A DNA stretch of 64,000 nt, from NCBI GenBank assembly GCA_913060975.1, contig CAJXVC010000003.1, positions 328,698-392,697 on the forward strand, read 5' to 3'. The position numbers and the translations under genes were made by a program. Numbering within the stretch: the first letter of the stretch is position 1; every line of letters starts with the position of its first letter. Below, one piece after another: positions 1 through 8,290 of this stretch. This DNA is from an uncultured Gammaproteobacteria bacterium (lineage in GTDB: Bacteria; Pseudomonadota; Gammaproteobacteria; Pseudomonadales; Pseudohongiellaceae). A model generated the notes under the pieces. That model made no database searches. It saw only the letters and a program-made list of their open reading frames with translations, and was not told the origin of the DNA.

Positions 1-262
1 AGAAGAGTTTGCCCGCCGTATCAAAGCCAATCCGCGAAACTACATGGCGCAGCCATTGATTGCATTGTCGACGGTTCCCATTCTTGGTGATCGCGTCGTC
101 GAGCCTCGGCACGTCGATCTGCGACCGTTTGTCTTGCAAGGTGAGAAGAGCTATGTGACGGCTGGCGGCTTGACGCGAGTGGCAATGGTCAAGGGCTCTT
201 ATGTCGTGAATTCATCCCAGGGTGGTGGCAGCAAGGACACCTGGATTGTAGGGGATAACTAG
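1..262 (+). CDS. Circularly permuted ATP-grasp protein, C-terminal fragment
   Basis: Only the last 86 or so codons lie in the window; the reading frame is open from base 2 to the TAG at 260-262. The visible peptide has the features of the C-terminal end of circularly permuted ATP-grasp proteins (DUF404/DUF407 type): a [11 protein letters not shown] segment, then GGLTRVA and a final [11 protein letters not shown]. In that family the Gly-Gly-Leu-Thr-Arg and Gln-Gly-Gly-Gly-Ser-Lys-Asp elements are strongly conserved. ATP-grasp enzymes couple a carboxylate to an amine using ATP; the substrate of this subfamily is not established. The alpha-E gene follows after 9 bases, the usual partner order, and an Anbu peptidase is close by. 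The ATP-binding core is outside the window. Confidence 0.85.
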   Translation, partial: EEFARRIKANPRNYMAQPLIALSTVPILGDRVVEPRHVDLRPFVLQGEKSYVTAGGLTRVAMVKGSYVVNSSQGGGSKDTWIVGDN

Positions 263-271
263 GGCCAAGCG

Positions 272-1222
272 ATGTTACTTTCCCGGGTTGCAGAACGAGT
301 TTACTGGCAAGCACGCTATCTTGAGCGCGTTGAAAATCTTGCACGCCTGTTGAGTGTTTACTCGACGTTGTTAATGGATCTGCCCAAAGGCAGCAAGCTG
401 GGCTGGCATACGCTGGTGCAGATTTCGGGAACAGAAAAGCATTTCAACGCCCGCTATAAACAACAATCCGAACGTAATGTAATTCGCTTTCTTCTCGCAG
501 AACGTAACGGCTATTCAATTCTCGATTGTCTGGCACTGACCCGTGAAAATGCCAGAACGACGCGCGAGATCATGCCAACAGAAGCGTTCGAGATGATTAA
601 TAATCTTTATTATCTGGCACGCGATAAAGCCGACAAGGCCGTTGATCGCAGTACGCGCGGCGAGTTACTTGACCGGATCATCTCTGAGTGCCAGCAGATT
701 ACTGGCCTCCTCGGTGGCTGCATGAGTCGTGATGATGCCTATTGTTTTGTACGCCTTGGGCGTAGTCTGGAGCGTGCCGACATGACTACGCGGATTGTCG
801 ATGTAGGTTCCGGCGATCTGTTGGAGCCGTTAGGCGAAGGGGCGATTGGTGAAGATCAGAGTACTCCTTTTGAAAATATCCTCTGGGTGAATGTGCTGCG
901 CTCGCAAAGCGGCTTTCAAATGTATCGTCAACATGTGCGAGAGCGCATTCGTGGTGAAGATGTGGTCAAGTTCCTGTTACAAAATGATCAGTTCCCCCGG
1001 GCGACTGCGCATAACCTGACTACGATCATCAAAGTGCTGCAAAAGTTACCGAACAGTTCCAAAGTGAAATGGCAGGTGGACAAGACCCAGCGATTGGTAC
1101 GTAATGCCGAGATCGAAAAGAAGATGGAGAAGGGCTTGTTAGGTTTTCTGGATGAGTTGCAGCAAGAGATTGCTGCGATACACTTCAAGATTGCTGAAAC
1201 CTGGTTCTTAGCTAACAAATAA
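272..1222 (+). CDS. Alpha-E domain protein (DUF403)
   Basis: A 316-residue, predominantly helical protein beginning MLLSRVAERVYWQARYLER, a typical opening of the alpha-E (DUF403) family: Arg-Val-Ala-Glu-Arg-x-Tyr-Trp-x-x-Arg-Tyr-x-Glu-Arg. Length matches the family. A second recognisable stretch is the central RLGRSLERADMTTRIVDV. Alpha-E proteins are nearly always encoded next to circularly permuted ATP-grasp proteins, sometimes fused to them, and often with transglutaminase-like or Anbu peptidase genes; their biochemical role is unknown, although a peptide-ligase or peptide-tag pathway has been suggested from context. Here the gene starts 9 bases after the ATP-grasp stop and ends 1 base before the next start, so the three genes are almost certainly one transcript. 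Confidence 0.9.
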   Translation: MLLSRVAERVYWQARYLERVENLARLLSVYSTLLMDLPKGSKLGWHTLVQISGTEKHFNARYKQQSERNVIRFLLAERNGYSILDCLALTRENARTTREIMPTEAFEMINNLYYLARDKADKAVDRSTRGELLDRIISECQQITGLLGGCMSRDDAYCFVRLGRSLERADMTTRIVDVGSGDLLEPLGEGAIGEDQSTPFENILWVNVLRSQSGFQMYRQHVRERIRGEDVVKFLLQNDQFPRATAHNLTTIIKVLQKLPNSSKVKWQVDKTQRLVRNAEIEKKMEKGLLGFLDELQQEIAAIHFKIAETWFLANK

Positions 1223-1223
1223 C

Positions 1224-2222
1224 GTGAAAAATTTCACTTGTAGCTGCGGCCAAACACTCTTTTTCGAAAACACCCGATGTCTGAATTGCGAAAAGCAGGT
1301 TGGTTTCGATCCAATCCAGCGAGCAATGTTTGCGCTTCCCGAACGACAAGACGCCAACGGCAATCTGGAAACTATCTACCTTTGTAAGAATTCTGCCGAT
1401 TATGGTGTGTGTAACTGGCTAGTCACGGACCCCGGCGCCAGTTATTGCATGTCCTGCTCTCTTAATGAAACCATTCCCAATTTGCTGGAAGCCAAGCGGC
1501 GACGCTGGTGGAAAAGCATGGAGTATGCCAAGCGGCGCCTTATTTATTCGCTGTTGTCCTTGCAGTTGCCAGTCATCGGCAAGGCCGAGCAAGAGACGGG
1601 TCTGGCGTTCAAGTTTATCGAGGATCAACGTACCAACCCGGGCGTTTATGAAGAGCACGTAAATACCGGTCATTATAATGGGCTTATCACAATCAATATT
1701 GCCGAGGCTGACCATGTCAGCCGCGAAATCTCGCGGCAATATACGGGCGAGCTCTACCGAACACTGCTGGGCCACTTTCGTCACGAGAGCGGGCATTACT
1801 ACTATATGAAGCTGGTTAGCAAGACGCCGGCACTCGCGCAGTTTCGCGAGTTATTTGGTGATGAAACACTGGACTATGGTATGGCGCTGCAAAACTATTA
1901 CGCCAACAAGAAAGCACTTTCTCACGACCCGATGTACATCAGTCACTATGCCCAATCCCACCCGCTGGAAGACTGGGCTGAAGTCTGGGCGCACTATCTG
2001 CACATGGTGGATACACTGGAAACAGCTGGACAGTTTCACTTGCAGCAGGGCGCGACTTATCTGGATGATATCGAGGATACGTTGCAAAAGTGGTCAGAGC
2101 TGACCTTGATGATGAATGCGTTGAATCGCAGTATGGGGTTGGAGGATGCGTATCCCTTTACGCTGTCGGCTTTAACGATGGCTAAGCTTCGTTTTGTCCA
2201 TGCTCTGATTTATCCCAATTAG
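1224..2222 (+). CDS. Zinc-ribbon metallopeptidase (putative zinc-binding peptidase family)
   Basis: 332 residues with a GTG start one base after the alpha-E stop. The N-terminus has a zinc-ribbon (Cys6, Cys8, Cys19, Cys22), followed by more cysteines around residues 53-78 (CKN, VCNW, YCMSC). The catalytic part carries HESGH at about 187-191 inside HFRHESGHYYY, the zincin HExxH signature, then a downstream ELFGDE segment that may supply the third ligand. This matches a family of conserved 'putative zinc-binding metallopeptidases' (zinc-ribbon plus peptidase Mx type) often found in alpha-E/ATP-grasp loci. No signal peptide is visible, so it is probably cytoplasmic. Its 3' end overlaps the convergent Anbu gene by 41 bases. 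Zincin fold well supported; substrate unknown. Confidence 0.82.
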   Translation: MKNFTCSCGQTLFFENTRCLNCEKQVGFDPIQRAMFALPERQDANGNLETIYLCKNSADYGVCNWLVTDPGASYCMSCSLNETIPNLLEAKRRRWWKSMEYAKRRLIYSLLSLQLPVIGKAEQETGLAFKFIEDQRTNPGVYEEHVNTGHYNGLITINIAEADHVSREISRQYTGELYRTLLGHFRHESGHYYYMKLVSKTPALAQFRELFGDETLDYGMALQNYYANKKALSHDPMYISHYAQSHPLEDWAEVWAHYLHMVDTLETAGQFHLQQGATYLDDIEDTLQKWSELTLMMNALNRSMGLEDAYPFTLSALTMAKLRFVHALIYPN

Positions 2223-2937
2223 TCGCCCAGGCCATCGGTGGCATCTGCCGAAAGGCTTCCTTCAGGCGCAAATCCCAACTGCGGCTCAAGTCACGCAAGA
2301 AGTCGCTGTCTGAATCGAAGCGGTGGGGCTTTTCCAGCACCAACGCATCCGTTTTGTACATCAACAGCTCGATGGGTGGGCCAACACTGAGATTGCTGCG
2401 CATGGTGGAGTCCATTGAGACCAGGGCACACATAGCGCTGGTGTCGAGATTCAATTCAGGGTGCAGGATACGATCCAGGATCGGCTTGCCATACTTGCTT
2501 TCGCCGATTTGCAGATAAGGGGTGTCGTCAGAGGTGGTGATGTGGTTGCCTTCGGGATAGATCATGATGATCTCGTGCTTGCTACCCCGAATCTGCCCGC
2601 CGATGATAAAGCTGGCTTCGAAATTCTTGCCTTCGACGATGCGTTTTTCCTGCTGTTCACGGCTCAGGTCACCGACGTAGTCAGCGGCCTCTTCAACAGT
2701 TGGCATGTTTAGCAGATTGTCTTTGGCATTCTGCTTGATATCGCTTTTTATCTTGGCGATGGTGGCCTGCGTGGTCGCCAGATTGCCAGCCGTGAGAATA
2801 ACAAACGACTTCTCGCCTTCGACACCGAAACGAAACATCTTGCTGTAAGTAGATACCTGATCAATGCCGGCATTGGTCAGGGAGTCGGAACAAAACACCA
2901 TGCCCGCGTTAACGGACACTGCTACACAATAAGTCAT
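2182..2937 (-). CDS. Anbu-type proteasome-like peptidase
   Basis: 251 residues from the ATG at 2937, giving the start MTYCVAVSVNAGMVFCSDSL. This N-terminus is diagnostic of Anbu, the bacterial Ntn-hydrolase related to proteasome beta subunits and HslV: removal of Met exposes Thr2 as the nucleophile, and the following CSDSLTNAG segment corresponds to the conserved ASDSRTNAG block. An alternative ATG 10 codons upstream (2967) would bury the threonine and is rejected. Anbu proteins self-assemble into ring- or spiral-like oligomers, but a partner ATPase and physiological substrate are not known. The gene faces the ATP-grasp/alpha-E/metallopeptidase genes rather than sharing their strand; the 3' ends overlap. 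Such loci usually group these families, which supports the call. Confidence 0.92.
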   Translation of the reverse strand: MTYCVAVSVNAGMVFCSDSLTNAGIDQVSTYSKMFRFGVEGEKSFVILTAGNLATTQATIAKIKSDIKQNAKDNLLNMPTVEEAADYVGDLSREQQEKRIVEGKNFEASFIIGGQIRGSKHEIIMIYPEGNHITTSDDTPYLQIGESKYGKPILDRILHPELNLDTSAMCALVSMDSTMRSNLSVGPPIELLMYKTDALVLEKPHRFDSDSDFLRDLSRSWDLRLKEAFRQMPPMAWATNWDKSEHGQNEA

Positions 2938-3158
2938 ACTGGGACCGCGATCTTGCTGAGCGCACAATAGTACTAAGTTAGCCCGAAACTGGATAGCGCT
3001 ATTTCCAATAGATTTCAGCGGTCTTGCAAGGTGGGGGGTATCGCCGCTTCGGGGAATAACTAATCAGCGGTGGCGAGTCAATTTACCGGGTGCAGTTGCC
3101 GCAAGGCCGGTCGCGAAGATCGGCCTATGGGTAGCCTGCCCGTCTACAGGGTAAGGCG

Positions 3159-3410
3159 CTATTGCAAGTTTTCGGAACTATCCAACTGGTCGGGTAGATC
3201 GTCCAGCATCAGGTAGTCATATTCCAGAGCAATGCGTTTGCTATCGAGGCGCTCCTCGATACGGCGGCGCATTTCTGTCACTCTGGTTTTGCCTTTGGCA
3301 ACTGGTTGCTCATTGTCGTCATCATTGGCCGCTTCCGGCTCGATGTTAACGGCACCTGCTTCCAGTAGTTCTTTACCTGAATCGAAGTCATCCCACTTTT
3401 GCTCTTTCAT
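3159..3410 (-). CDS. Small acidic conserved hypothetical protein
   Basis: 83 residues, no signal peptide or membrane segment. The first half is acidic and probably disordered (EPEAANDDDNEQPVAKGKT); the second half has a helical, charged segment TEMRRRIEERLDSKRIALEY followed by an acidic tail. The RRRIEERLxxKR pattern resembles the small proteobacterial proteins annotated as PA3496 family, but I cannot confirm membership. A good Shine-Dalgarno (GAGAGG in the coding sense) lies about 8 bases upstream of the ATG, which makes it more convincing than its length alone. It stands alone between the Anbu gene and the acyl-CoA synthetase gene, both on the same strand but about 220 and 310 bases away. 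Confidence 0.6.
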   Translation of the reverse strand: MKEQKWDDFDSGKELLEAGAVNIEPEAANDDDNEQPVAKGKTRVTEMRRRIEERLDSKRIALEYDYLMLDDLPDQLDSSENLQ

Positions 3411-3720
3411 GGACTGCCTCTCTGTTAACGTAAAACACTGCTTGGGTTAAACATTGCTTTGGTAGAAAAGGCACAACGGTGAACCGAGTGTCTAGTCAAG
3501 TTATCGGTGTTAATGGGCGCAATCTACAGCGAAAAAAAGGTCTCTGGGAAGAAATATTTTCACTGTCTGCATGAGCTGTATTTACTCGCGCCAAGACTAG
3601 GGCAGGAATATGACCATTTCGTGAATATTGCCGAGGTTTTTTGGGATTGATCTGCTGTAACGCAAGTGACTGAATTTTAAGCCGTTGCGGAGCGCGGGAA
3701 AGTGTTCTCGGGTACTGGAA
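3411..3720. other. Intergenic gap, 310 bases
   Basis: Between the end of the acyl-CoA synthetase gene and the start of the small acidic gene, both on the minus strand. It should contain the promoter of the small gene near 3411-3500 and any terminator of the synthetase gene near 3650-3720. I see no hairpin with a T-run, no convincing sigma-70 pair and no conserved coding frame. Confidence 0.4.
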
Positions 3721-5451
3721 TCAGGCGTCAGCCAATTGCGCAATGGCATCCTGACGCAGTTCTTTCTTGGCAATCTTGCCAGTTGCCAGGCGGGGGAGTT
3801 GTGCGCTCTGGAAGAATACATGCGCCGGGATTTTAAAGGCGGCGATCCGTGTAGTGAGAAAATCCTGTATTTCGGCTTCTGTCACAGAAGCGCCTTTCTT
3901 CAACATGACGCTGGCAACCGGGATTTCTCCCAGTCGGGTGTCGGGAATGCCATAGACCGAGGCTTCGGCAACTTCCGGGTGCTCACTGATGGCATATTCG
4001 ACTTCCGCACAACCAATATTCTCGCCGCCACGGATCACGATGTCCTTGGCGCGATCGAGAATGATCAGAAAGCCCAGAGCATCCAGCTTGCCGATATCAC
4101 CGGTATGAAACCAGCCATCTCGCAAGACTTCAGCGGTGGCTTCGGGCTTGTTCCAATAGCCCTTCATGATGGAAGGGCCTTTGATGCAAATCTCCCCAAT
4201 TTCTTCGGCTGCCAGAGCCTCGCCGGCCGCATTGGCAATTTTGATCTGCGTGACTGGTGGCGAAGGTCTGCCGGTACTTTGGGGCCTGGCCTCGTAGAAT
4301 TGACCTGTGATAATGGCGCCGATCGCATTGGTTTCGGTCAAGCCATAACCCAGTCCGGGCAATGCTTTGCGGGGAAATTTCTGGATTATCAGATTCAAGT
4401 GTTCTGGAGGCCGCGGAGCGCCGCCACTTTGCACACTGCGCAGGCTGCGCAAGTCAGTGTCGGCGAATTTTTCAGCATGCATCAATTCCCATGCCATGGT
4501 GGGCACGCCATGGAAAACCGAAATACGCTCTTGCTCGATCATTTCCAGGGCGACGTCCGGATCCCACTTGTACATCATCACAAATTTGCGCTGTATCGGG
4601 AAACAGGCGAGAAACTGTGCATGGCTACCGGTGACATGAAACAGGGGTACGTTTGACAGGATCGCAGGTGGAAATTCGGGGTTGTCCTCGCGCAATTCGG
4701 GGCGCAGCACTTCGTTGATGTCTTTGACAAATTTCCAGGTATAGATCGAGCTTAAAATAGATCGATGGGTCGCCAGTACGCCTTTGGGTTCGCCGGTTGA
4801 ACCAGAGGTATACATGATTGAGGCGTCGTCATCTGCTGCGACCGCCAGCGCTTCGATTTCCGTATCGCTGAGGGGGTCCACGCCATCCAGCAGGGCATAA
4901 AACTCAGGCTCGTTCGACGTGGTCTCAGGTTTGATCAGTACAGGTGAGAGTTCCAGCGGCTTCAGGTAGGCATCGATCTGTTGGCGGCGTGCCACATCGC
5001 AAAAGATGATCTTGCAGCCACTGTCGCGTAATCCATATTCCAGTTCAGGTCCCTGCCACCAGGAATTCATTGGCACAGCGATGGCACCAATACTGGTAGC
5101 GGCCATATAAGCAATACACCATTCCGGCGAATTTCGCGCACAGATAGCAATCCGGTCGCCCTTGGCAATGCCGTATTGAGTGATTAGCACGCGGCCGAGC
5201 TGACGGGTCATTTTTAATGTGTCGGCGAAACTATAGCGCTCTTCGTCGTAGACCAGAAAATCGCGATCGGGTGCTTGCAAGCCCAGAGCATACAATTGGC
5301 TCAGGTTTGCGGGGATATTGCTAAAGACTTCGAGTTCATAGCCATCGATGACTTCGGAATGCACGGCCAGTGGCATCCCCGGCGCTTTATGCTCTGCAAC
5401 TATGTCTTTGAGTTGCGCCAGATCCTGACGGATTTCGTCATCGCTCATCAT
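3721..5451 (-). CDS. Class I adenylate-forming acyl-CoA synthetase
   Basis: 576 residues of the AMP-binding (ANL) superfamily. The phosphate-binding A3 motif reads YTSGSTGEPKGV (about residues 214-225), the A5 region is GYGLTETNA, the A7/A8 core is GWFHTGDIGKLDALGFLIILDRAKDIVIRGGENIG, listed here in two parts: GWFHTGDIG and DRAKDIVIRGGENIG, and the C-terminal catalytic lysine sits in RLATGKIAKKELR. These enzymes activate a carboxylic acid with ATP to an acyl-adenylate and then form the CoA thioester in the cytoplasm. Chain length cannot be read from sequence. The start MMSD has a tandem ATG; no strong ribosome-binding site is visible. It begins 7 bases after the quinone oxidoreductase-like gene, so the two are probably cotranscribed and may act in one catabolic pathway. 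Confidence 0.88.
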   Translation of the reverse strand: MMSDDEIRQDLAQLKDIVAEHKAPGMPLAVHSEVIDGYELEVFSNIPANLSQLYALGLQAPDRDFLVYDEERYSFADTLKMTRQLGRVLITQYGIAKGDRIAICARNSPEWCIAYMAATSIGAIAVPMNSWWQGPELEYGLRDSGCKIIFCDVARRQQIDAYLKPLELSPVLIKPETTSNEPEFYALLDGVDPLSDTEIEALAVAADDDASIMYTSGSTGEPKGVLATHRSILSSIYTWKFVKDINEVLRPELREDNPEFPPAILSNVPLFHVTGSHAQFLACFPIQRKFVMMYKWDPDVALEMIEQERISVFHGVPTMAWELMHAEKFADTDLRSLRSVQSGGAPRPPEHLNLIIQKFPRKALPGLGYGLTETNAIGAIITGQFYEARPQSTGRPSPPVTQIKIANAAGEALAAEEIGEICIKGPSIMKGYWNKPEATAEVLRDGWFHTGDIGKLDALGFLIILDRAKDIVIRGGENIGCAEVEYAISEHPEVAEASVYGIPDTRLGEIPVASVMLKKGASVTEAEIQDFLTTRIAAFKIPAHVFFQSAQLPRLATGKIAKKELRQDAIAQLADA

Positions 5452-5458
5452 GAGGGGA

Positions 5459-6442
5459 TTACTCAGTCTTGAATTCCAGGGTCACTTTGCCCATCACGCG
5501 GCGTTCGTGAAAGATGTTAAAAGCAAGCACGTAGTCTTGATAAGAAAAAGTCTGCGTAACAACTGGATTCAACTTGCCGTCGGCGTAGAACGTTAGCAAC
5601 TCGCGGAAATTTTCTTCATAGGCGGCGGGCTCTTCCTTGCGAAAACGGCCCAGAAAAACGCCGACCATCGAGGAGCCTTTAAGCAGAGCGAGGTTGGCCT
5701 TGTATTCGGGGATGCGACCACTGGTAAAGCCAACGACGAGCAAGCGACCATTCCAGTTAATACAGCGGCAGCTTTGGTCAAATAAATCACCACCAACCGG
5801 ATCATAGATGACATCAGCGCCGCGGTCATCGGTCAATGCTTTTACTTTGTCTTTCAGTTCGCCATCGCCATAATTAAGAACTGCATCGGGATTCCAGCGC
5901 TTGACGAATTCCAGCTTCTCGTCGCTGCTGGCTGCGGCAATCACGCGCGCGCCCATCATCTTGCCCAGTTCCACGGCGGCCAAGCCAACACCACCACTGG
6001 CACCCAGTACCAACAAGGTTTCTCCGGGCTGTAATCGGGCGCGTTGTTTTAATGCGTGGTAAGACGTCGTGTAGACCATGGCAAACCCGGCGGCTGTCGG
6101 GAAGTCCATTTGTTCGGGTATCTTGCGGATCGCCTTGGCATCCACAGCGACTTCCTGAGCCAGTCCGCCAATGCCCGGTGTAGCCATAACACGGTCGCCA
6201 GGTGACAAGTCAGTCACGCCTTCGCCAACAGATTTGATGACGCCGCTAATTTCGGAGCCGGGTATGAATGGCATGGGAGGTTGGAACTGATACTTGCCCT
6301 GAATCTGCAAGGTGTCCGGAAAATTCAATGATGCGGCATACACTTCAACAATGGCTTGTCCGGCTTCGGCGACTGGCGTGTACAACTCAACTACAGTGAG
6401 GTTTTCAGGCGGGCCGTAGCTCTGGCACTGAATTGCTTTCAT
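5459..6442 (-). CDS. NADPH:quinone oxidoreductase-like medium-chain dehydrogenase
   Basis: 327 residues of the zinc-independent MDR/QOR branch. The N-terminal GroES-like domain has FIPGSEISGVIKSVGEGV and GDRVMA; the Rossmann domain has the nucleotide-binding motif LGASGGVGLAAVELGKMMGA (about residues 145-164). The structural and catalytic zinc ligands of alcohol dehydrogenases are absent, as expected for quinone oxidoreductases and enoyl-thioester reductases. Length is standard (about 325). The likely cofactor is NADPH; the substrate could be a quinone, an enone or an enoyl-CoA, the last attractive because an acyl-CoA synthetase gene follows 7 bases downstream. Start ATG at 6442 gives the classic MKAIQCQSYGPPENL opening. 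Confidence 0.88.
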   Translation of the reverse strand: MKAIQCQSYGPPENLTVVELYTPVAEAGQAIVEVYAASLNFPDTLQIQGKYQFQPPMPFIPGSEISGVIKSVGEGVTDLSPGDRVMATPGIGGLAQEVAVDAKAIRKIPEQMDFPTAAGFAMVYTTSYHALKQRARLQPGETLLVLGASGGVGLAAVELGKMMGARVIAAASSDEKLEFVKRWNPDAVLNYGDGELKDKVKALTDDRGADVIYDPVGGDLFDQSCRCINWNGRLLVVGFTSGRIPEYKANLALLKGSSMVGVFLGRFRKEEPAAYEENFRELLTFYADGKLNPVVTQTFSYQDYVLAFNIFHERRVMGKVTLEFKTE

Positions 6443-6682
6443 GGGCTTTTCCGATAATTCAAGATGCCGGATTCAACCATGAATAGGCGGTAACTTCAAA
6501 CCATGGCCAGCCGCATTCAAGCAGCTTTACGGCCGCTGCTACTGTGGGTAATTGGCATGGGGTGATGCCGTGTTGAGCAGGCACTGGCAAAGCGGTATAT
6601 TGAGCGCTGCATACTAACCTGAAACAGTGTCAGCCTTCCCCCTCGATTAAACAATGTGCAGTGGTTAGCCAGTGAAACAATC

Positions 6683-7528
6683 ATGTTAAGCGAAGAAAGG
6701 CGTCAGGCCTATCTGTCGGCTATGGGTATTGATGTTCTGTACCCACGGCAGCCGTTACCTGGTGCGCGTCCGTCGCCTGTCTATGAATTGCCGCCTGTCA
6801 AACCTGCAACTGATTCTCGACAGCTCGCCAGTACAGCGGCCCAGACTCGTCAGCCGGCGGTGAAGAACCCAAGCCATAGTGCCAACTTGCAATCAGTGCG
6901 CGAATCATTGGGAGGCGTTGGTAAAGCCCAGGCGCGGAAACCGGTTGCTGAGACTGCTGAGGGCGATCCCGTCACGGCTGCAACAAATGCCACGCCGGAG
7001 CAACCTGCGATTAAAGCGGCGCGAACCGAAACTCGCACGACCCAGGCACCGCAGAGTTTGCAATTCCGTCTGCGCTATTGGTCAGTGTCAGAACAACTTG
7101 GCTTGCTTGCCGAAGAGCCAATTGCCTCAGCCAACATGCAACAGGAATACCCGGCGCTATTGAAAGCAATTCTAGTCGCACTCGAGCTGGAAACGCCTAC
7201 CCACAGCGAAGAGTTTGTGTGGCCGTTTTCAGCGGCTATGCCAGCCTCAGAGACTGGCGCCGACAAAGCAGCGCAGGCCTTGCGTGGATTTATCACGAAG
7301 CGTCTGGAGCGCGACAAATTCGCCAATTTGCTCGTGTTCAGTAGTCAGCTGCTGGAATTGCTGCCAGAAGCGCAGGCGCATCAGGATCTGGCTGACTACC
7401 AACTGGCCAGCAATGTCTATCTAACCCGTACGCATAGCCTGGGGGCCATGCTGCAGGTGCCTGAGCTGAAGCGGGAAGTGTGGGCACAATTACAACCATT
7501 GCGGAAACGACTGCAGTCCGGCAAGTAA
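6683..7528 (+). CDS. Conserved hypothetical protein encoded upstream of rimI
   Basis: 281 residues from the ATG at 6683 (a GTG at 6656 is possible but gives an unconserved-looking lead). Residues 1-25 (MLSEERRQAYLSAMGIDVLYPR) form a short conserved-looking head, then comes a long Pro/Ala/Gln-rich, probably disordered linker (about residues 25-125), then a compact C-terminal domain (about 125-281) rich in Leu and Trp. No signal peptide or membrane helix. Genes of this shape commonly precede rimI in gammaproteobacteria, so the family is recognised by position rather than function. The stop codon overlaps the rimI start as TAATG, implying translational coupling. No catalytic motif is evident. 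Confidence 0.72.
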   Translation: MLSEERRQAYLSAMGIDVLYPRQPLPGARPSPVYELPPVKPATDSRQLASTAAQTRQPAVKNPSHSANLQSVRESLGGVGKAQARKPVAETAEGDPVTAATNATPEQPAIKAARTETRTTQAPQSLQFRLRYWSVSEQLGLLAEEPIASANMQQEYPALLKAILVALELETPTHSEEFVWPFSAAMPASETGADKAAQALRGFITKRLERDKFANLLVFSSQLLELLPEAQAHQDLADYQLASNVYLTRTHSLGAMLQVPELKREVWAQLQPLRKRLQSGK

Positions 7529-8016
7529 TGCCGAGTGTTATGCTGATGGAAGCCAATAAATCTGCCCAGTTCTTTGCTCGTAATATGCGCAGTAGCGATC
7601 TTGATCTGGTGGTTCAGAACGAGGCTGCTGCTTATGACCATCCGTGGAGTAAACGAATTTTCATCGACTGTTTGCGCGCGGGTTACCAATGTTGGGTGCT
7701 GGCTAACAAGAAGTTAATCGTTGCGCATGGCGTCATGTCGGTGGCGATTGGCGAATGCCATTTGCTAACCCTGTGTGTCCATCCCGAGTATCAACGGCAG
7801 GGCTATGGCCGTAAAATGTGCACGCTGTTGCTGGAGCGTGCCTACAAGATGGATGCTCATCAGTGTTTTCTTGAGGCGCGCGTTTCCAATGCCTCGGCAC
7901 TGGCGTTGTATCGTACCTTAGGGTTTGTCCAGATAGGGGAGCGTAAAAACTACTACCCCGGGAATGATGGTCGCGAGGATGCGATAATCATGTCGCGAAA
8001 CTTGCCGATGCCTTAA
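7528..8016 (+). CDS. rimI: Ribosomal protein S18-alanine N-acetyltransferase
   Basis: 162 residues from the ATG that overlaps the previous stop (TAATG at 7526-7530); ATGs at 7540 and 7546 are alternatives. The GNAT fold is clear: the acetyl-CoA pyrophosphate loop reads VHPEYQRQGYGRKM (R/Q-x-x-G-x-G/A pattern), followed by the RimI-type C-terminal block EARVSNASALALYRTLGF, QIGERKNYYP and the DAIIMSR ending. RimI acetylates the N-terminal alanine of ribosomal protein S18 and belongs to the wider protein N-terminal acetyltransferase group. Length is typical (about 150). The pairing with the preceding hypothetical gene is the usual genomic arrangement. Confidence 0.9.
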   Translation: MPSVMLMEANKSAQFFARNMRSSDLDLVVQNEAAAYDHPWSKRIFIDCLRAGYQCWVLANKKLIVAHGVMSVAIGECHLLTLCVHPEYQRQGYGRKMCTLLLERAYKMDAHQCFLEARVSNASALALYRTLGFVQIGERKNYYPGNDGREDAIIMSRNLPMP

Positions 8017-8035
8017 GTAAAGAAAGTATAAATTC

Positions 8036-8290
8036 TTACTCAGCCCGATCCTGATCGCTTGCTGAGGATTTACCAAGTAGCCGCATCAACAATTTAAAGC
8101 AGACAATGATCAGAACGGCGGCCACCATGATGGCTGCCAGCATGACCACGATGGCGAGCAAGGTTTGCAGTAGCTCCGCCATCGAGATGTCTTGCCACAT
8201 CGACAATCCCCACAGACTTGCTGCAGCAATTGCGATGCCTGCCAGCGCGGCAGCTGTTTTTTTTCTGACGTTGAGTAGTGAAAAAATCAA
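8036..8290 (-). CDS. Small membrane protein with two predicted transmembrane helices
   Basis: 84 residues. Two hydrophobic stretches are visible, about residues 12-30 (AAALAGIAIAAASLWGL) and 42-70 (LLQTLLAIVVMLAAIMVAA and onward), with a short polar C-terminus. Its ATG overlaps the stop of the upstream zinc-finger gene as ATGA, so the two are translationally coupled on the minus strand. I do not recognise the family. The coupling is the best hint that it works with, or is simply co-expressed with, the zinc-finger protein. Cytoplasmic membrane location is inferred from composition only. Confidence 0.6.
   Translation of the reverse strand: MIFSLLNVRKKTAAALAGIAIAAASLWGLSMWQDISMAELLQTLLAIVVMLAAIMVAAVLIIVCFKLLMRLLGKSSASDQDRAE

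Noticed and set aside
3685..4656. Long plus-strand open frame antisense to the acyl-CoA synthetase
   Set aside because: The minus strand has full ANL motifs; the antisense translation is unconserved-looking.
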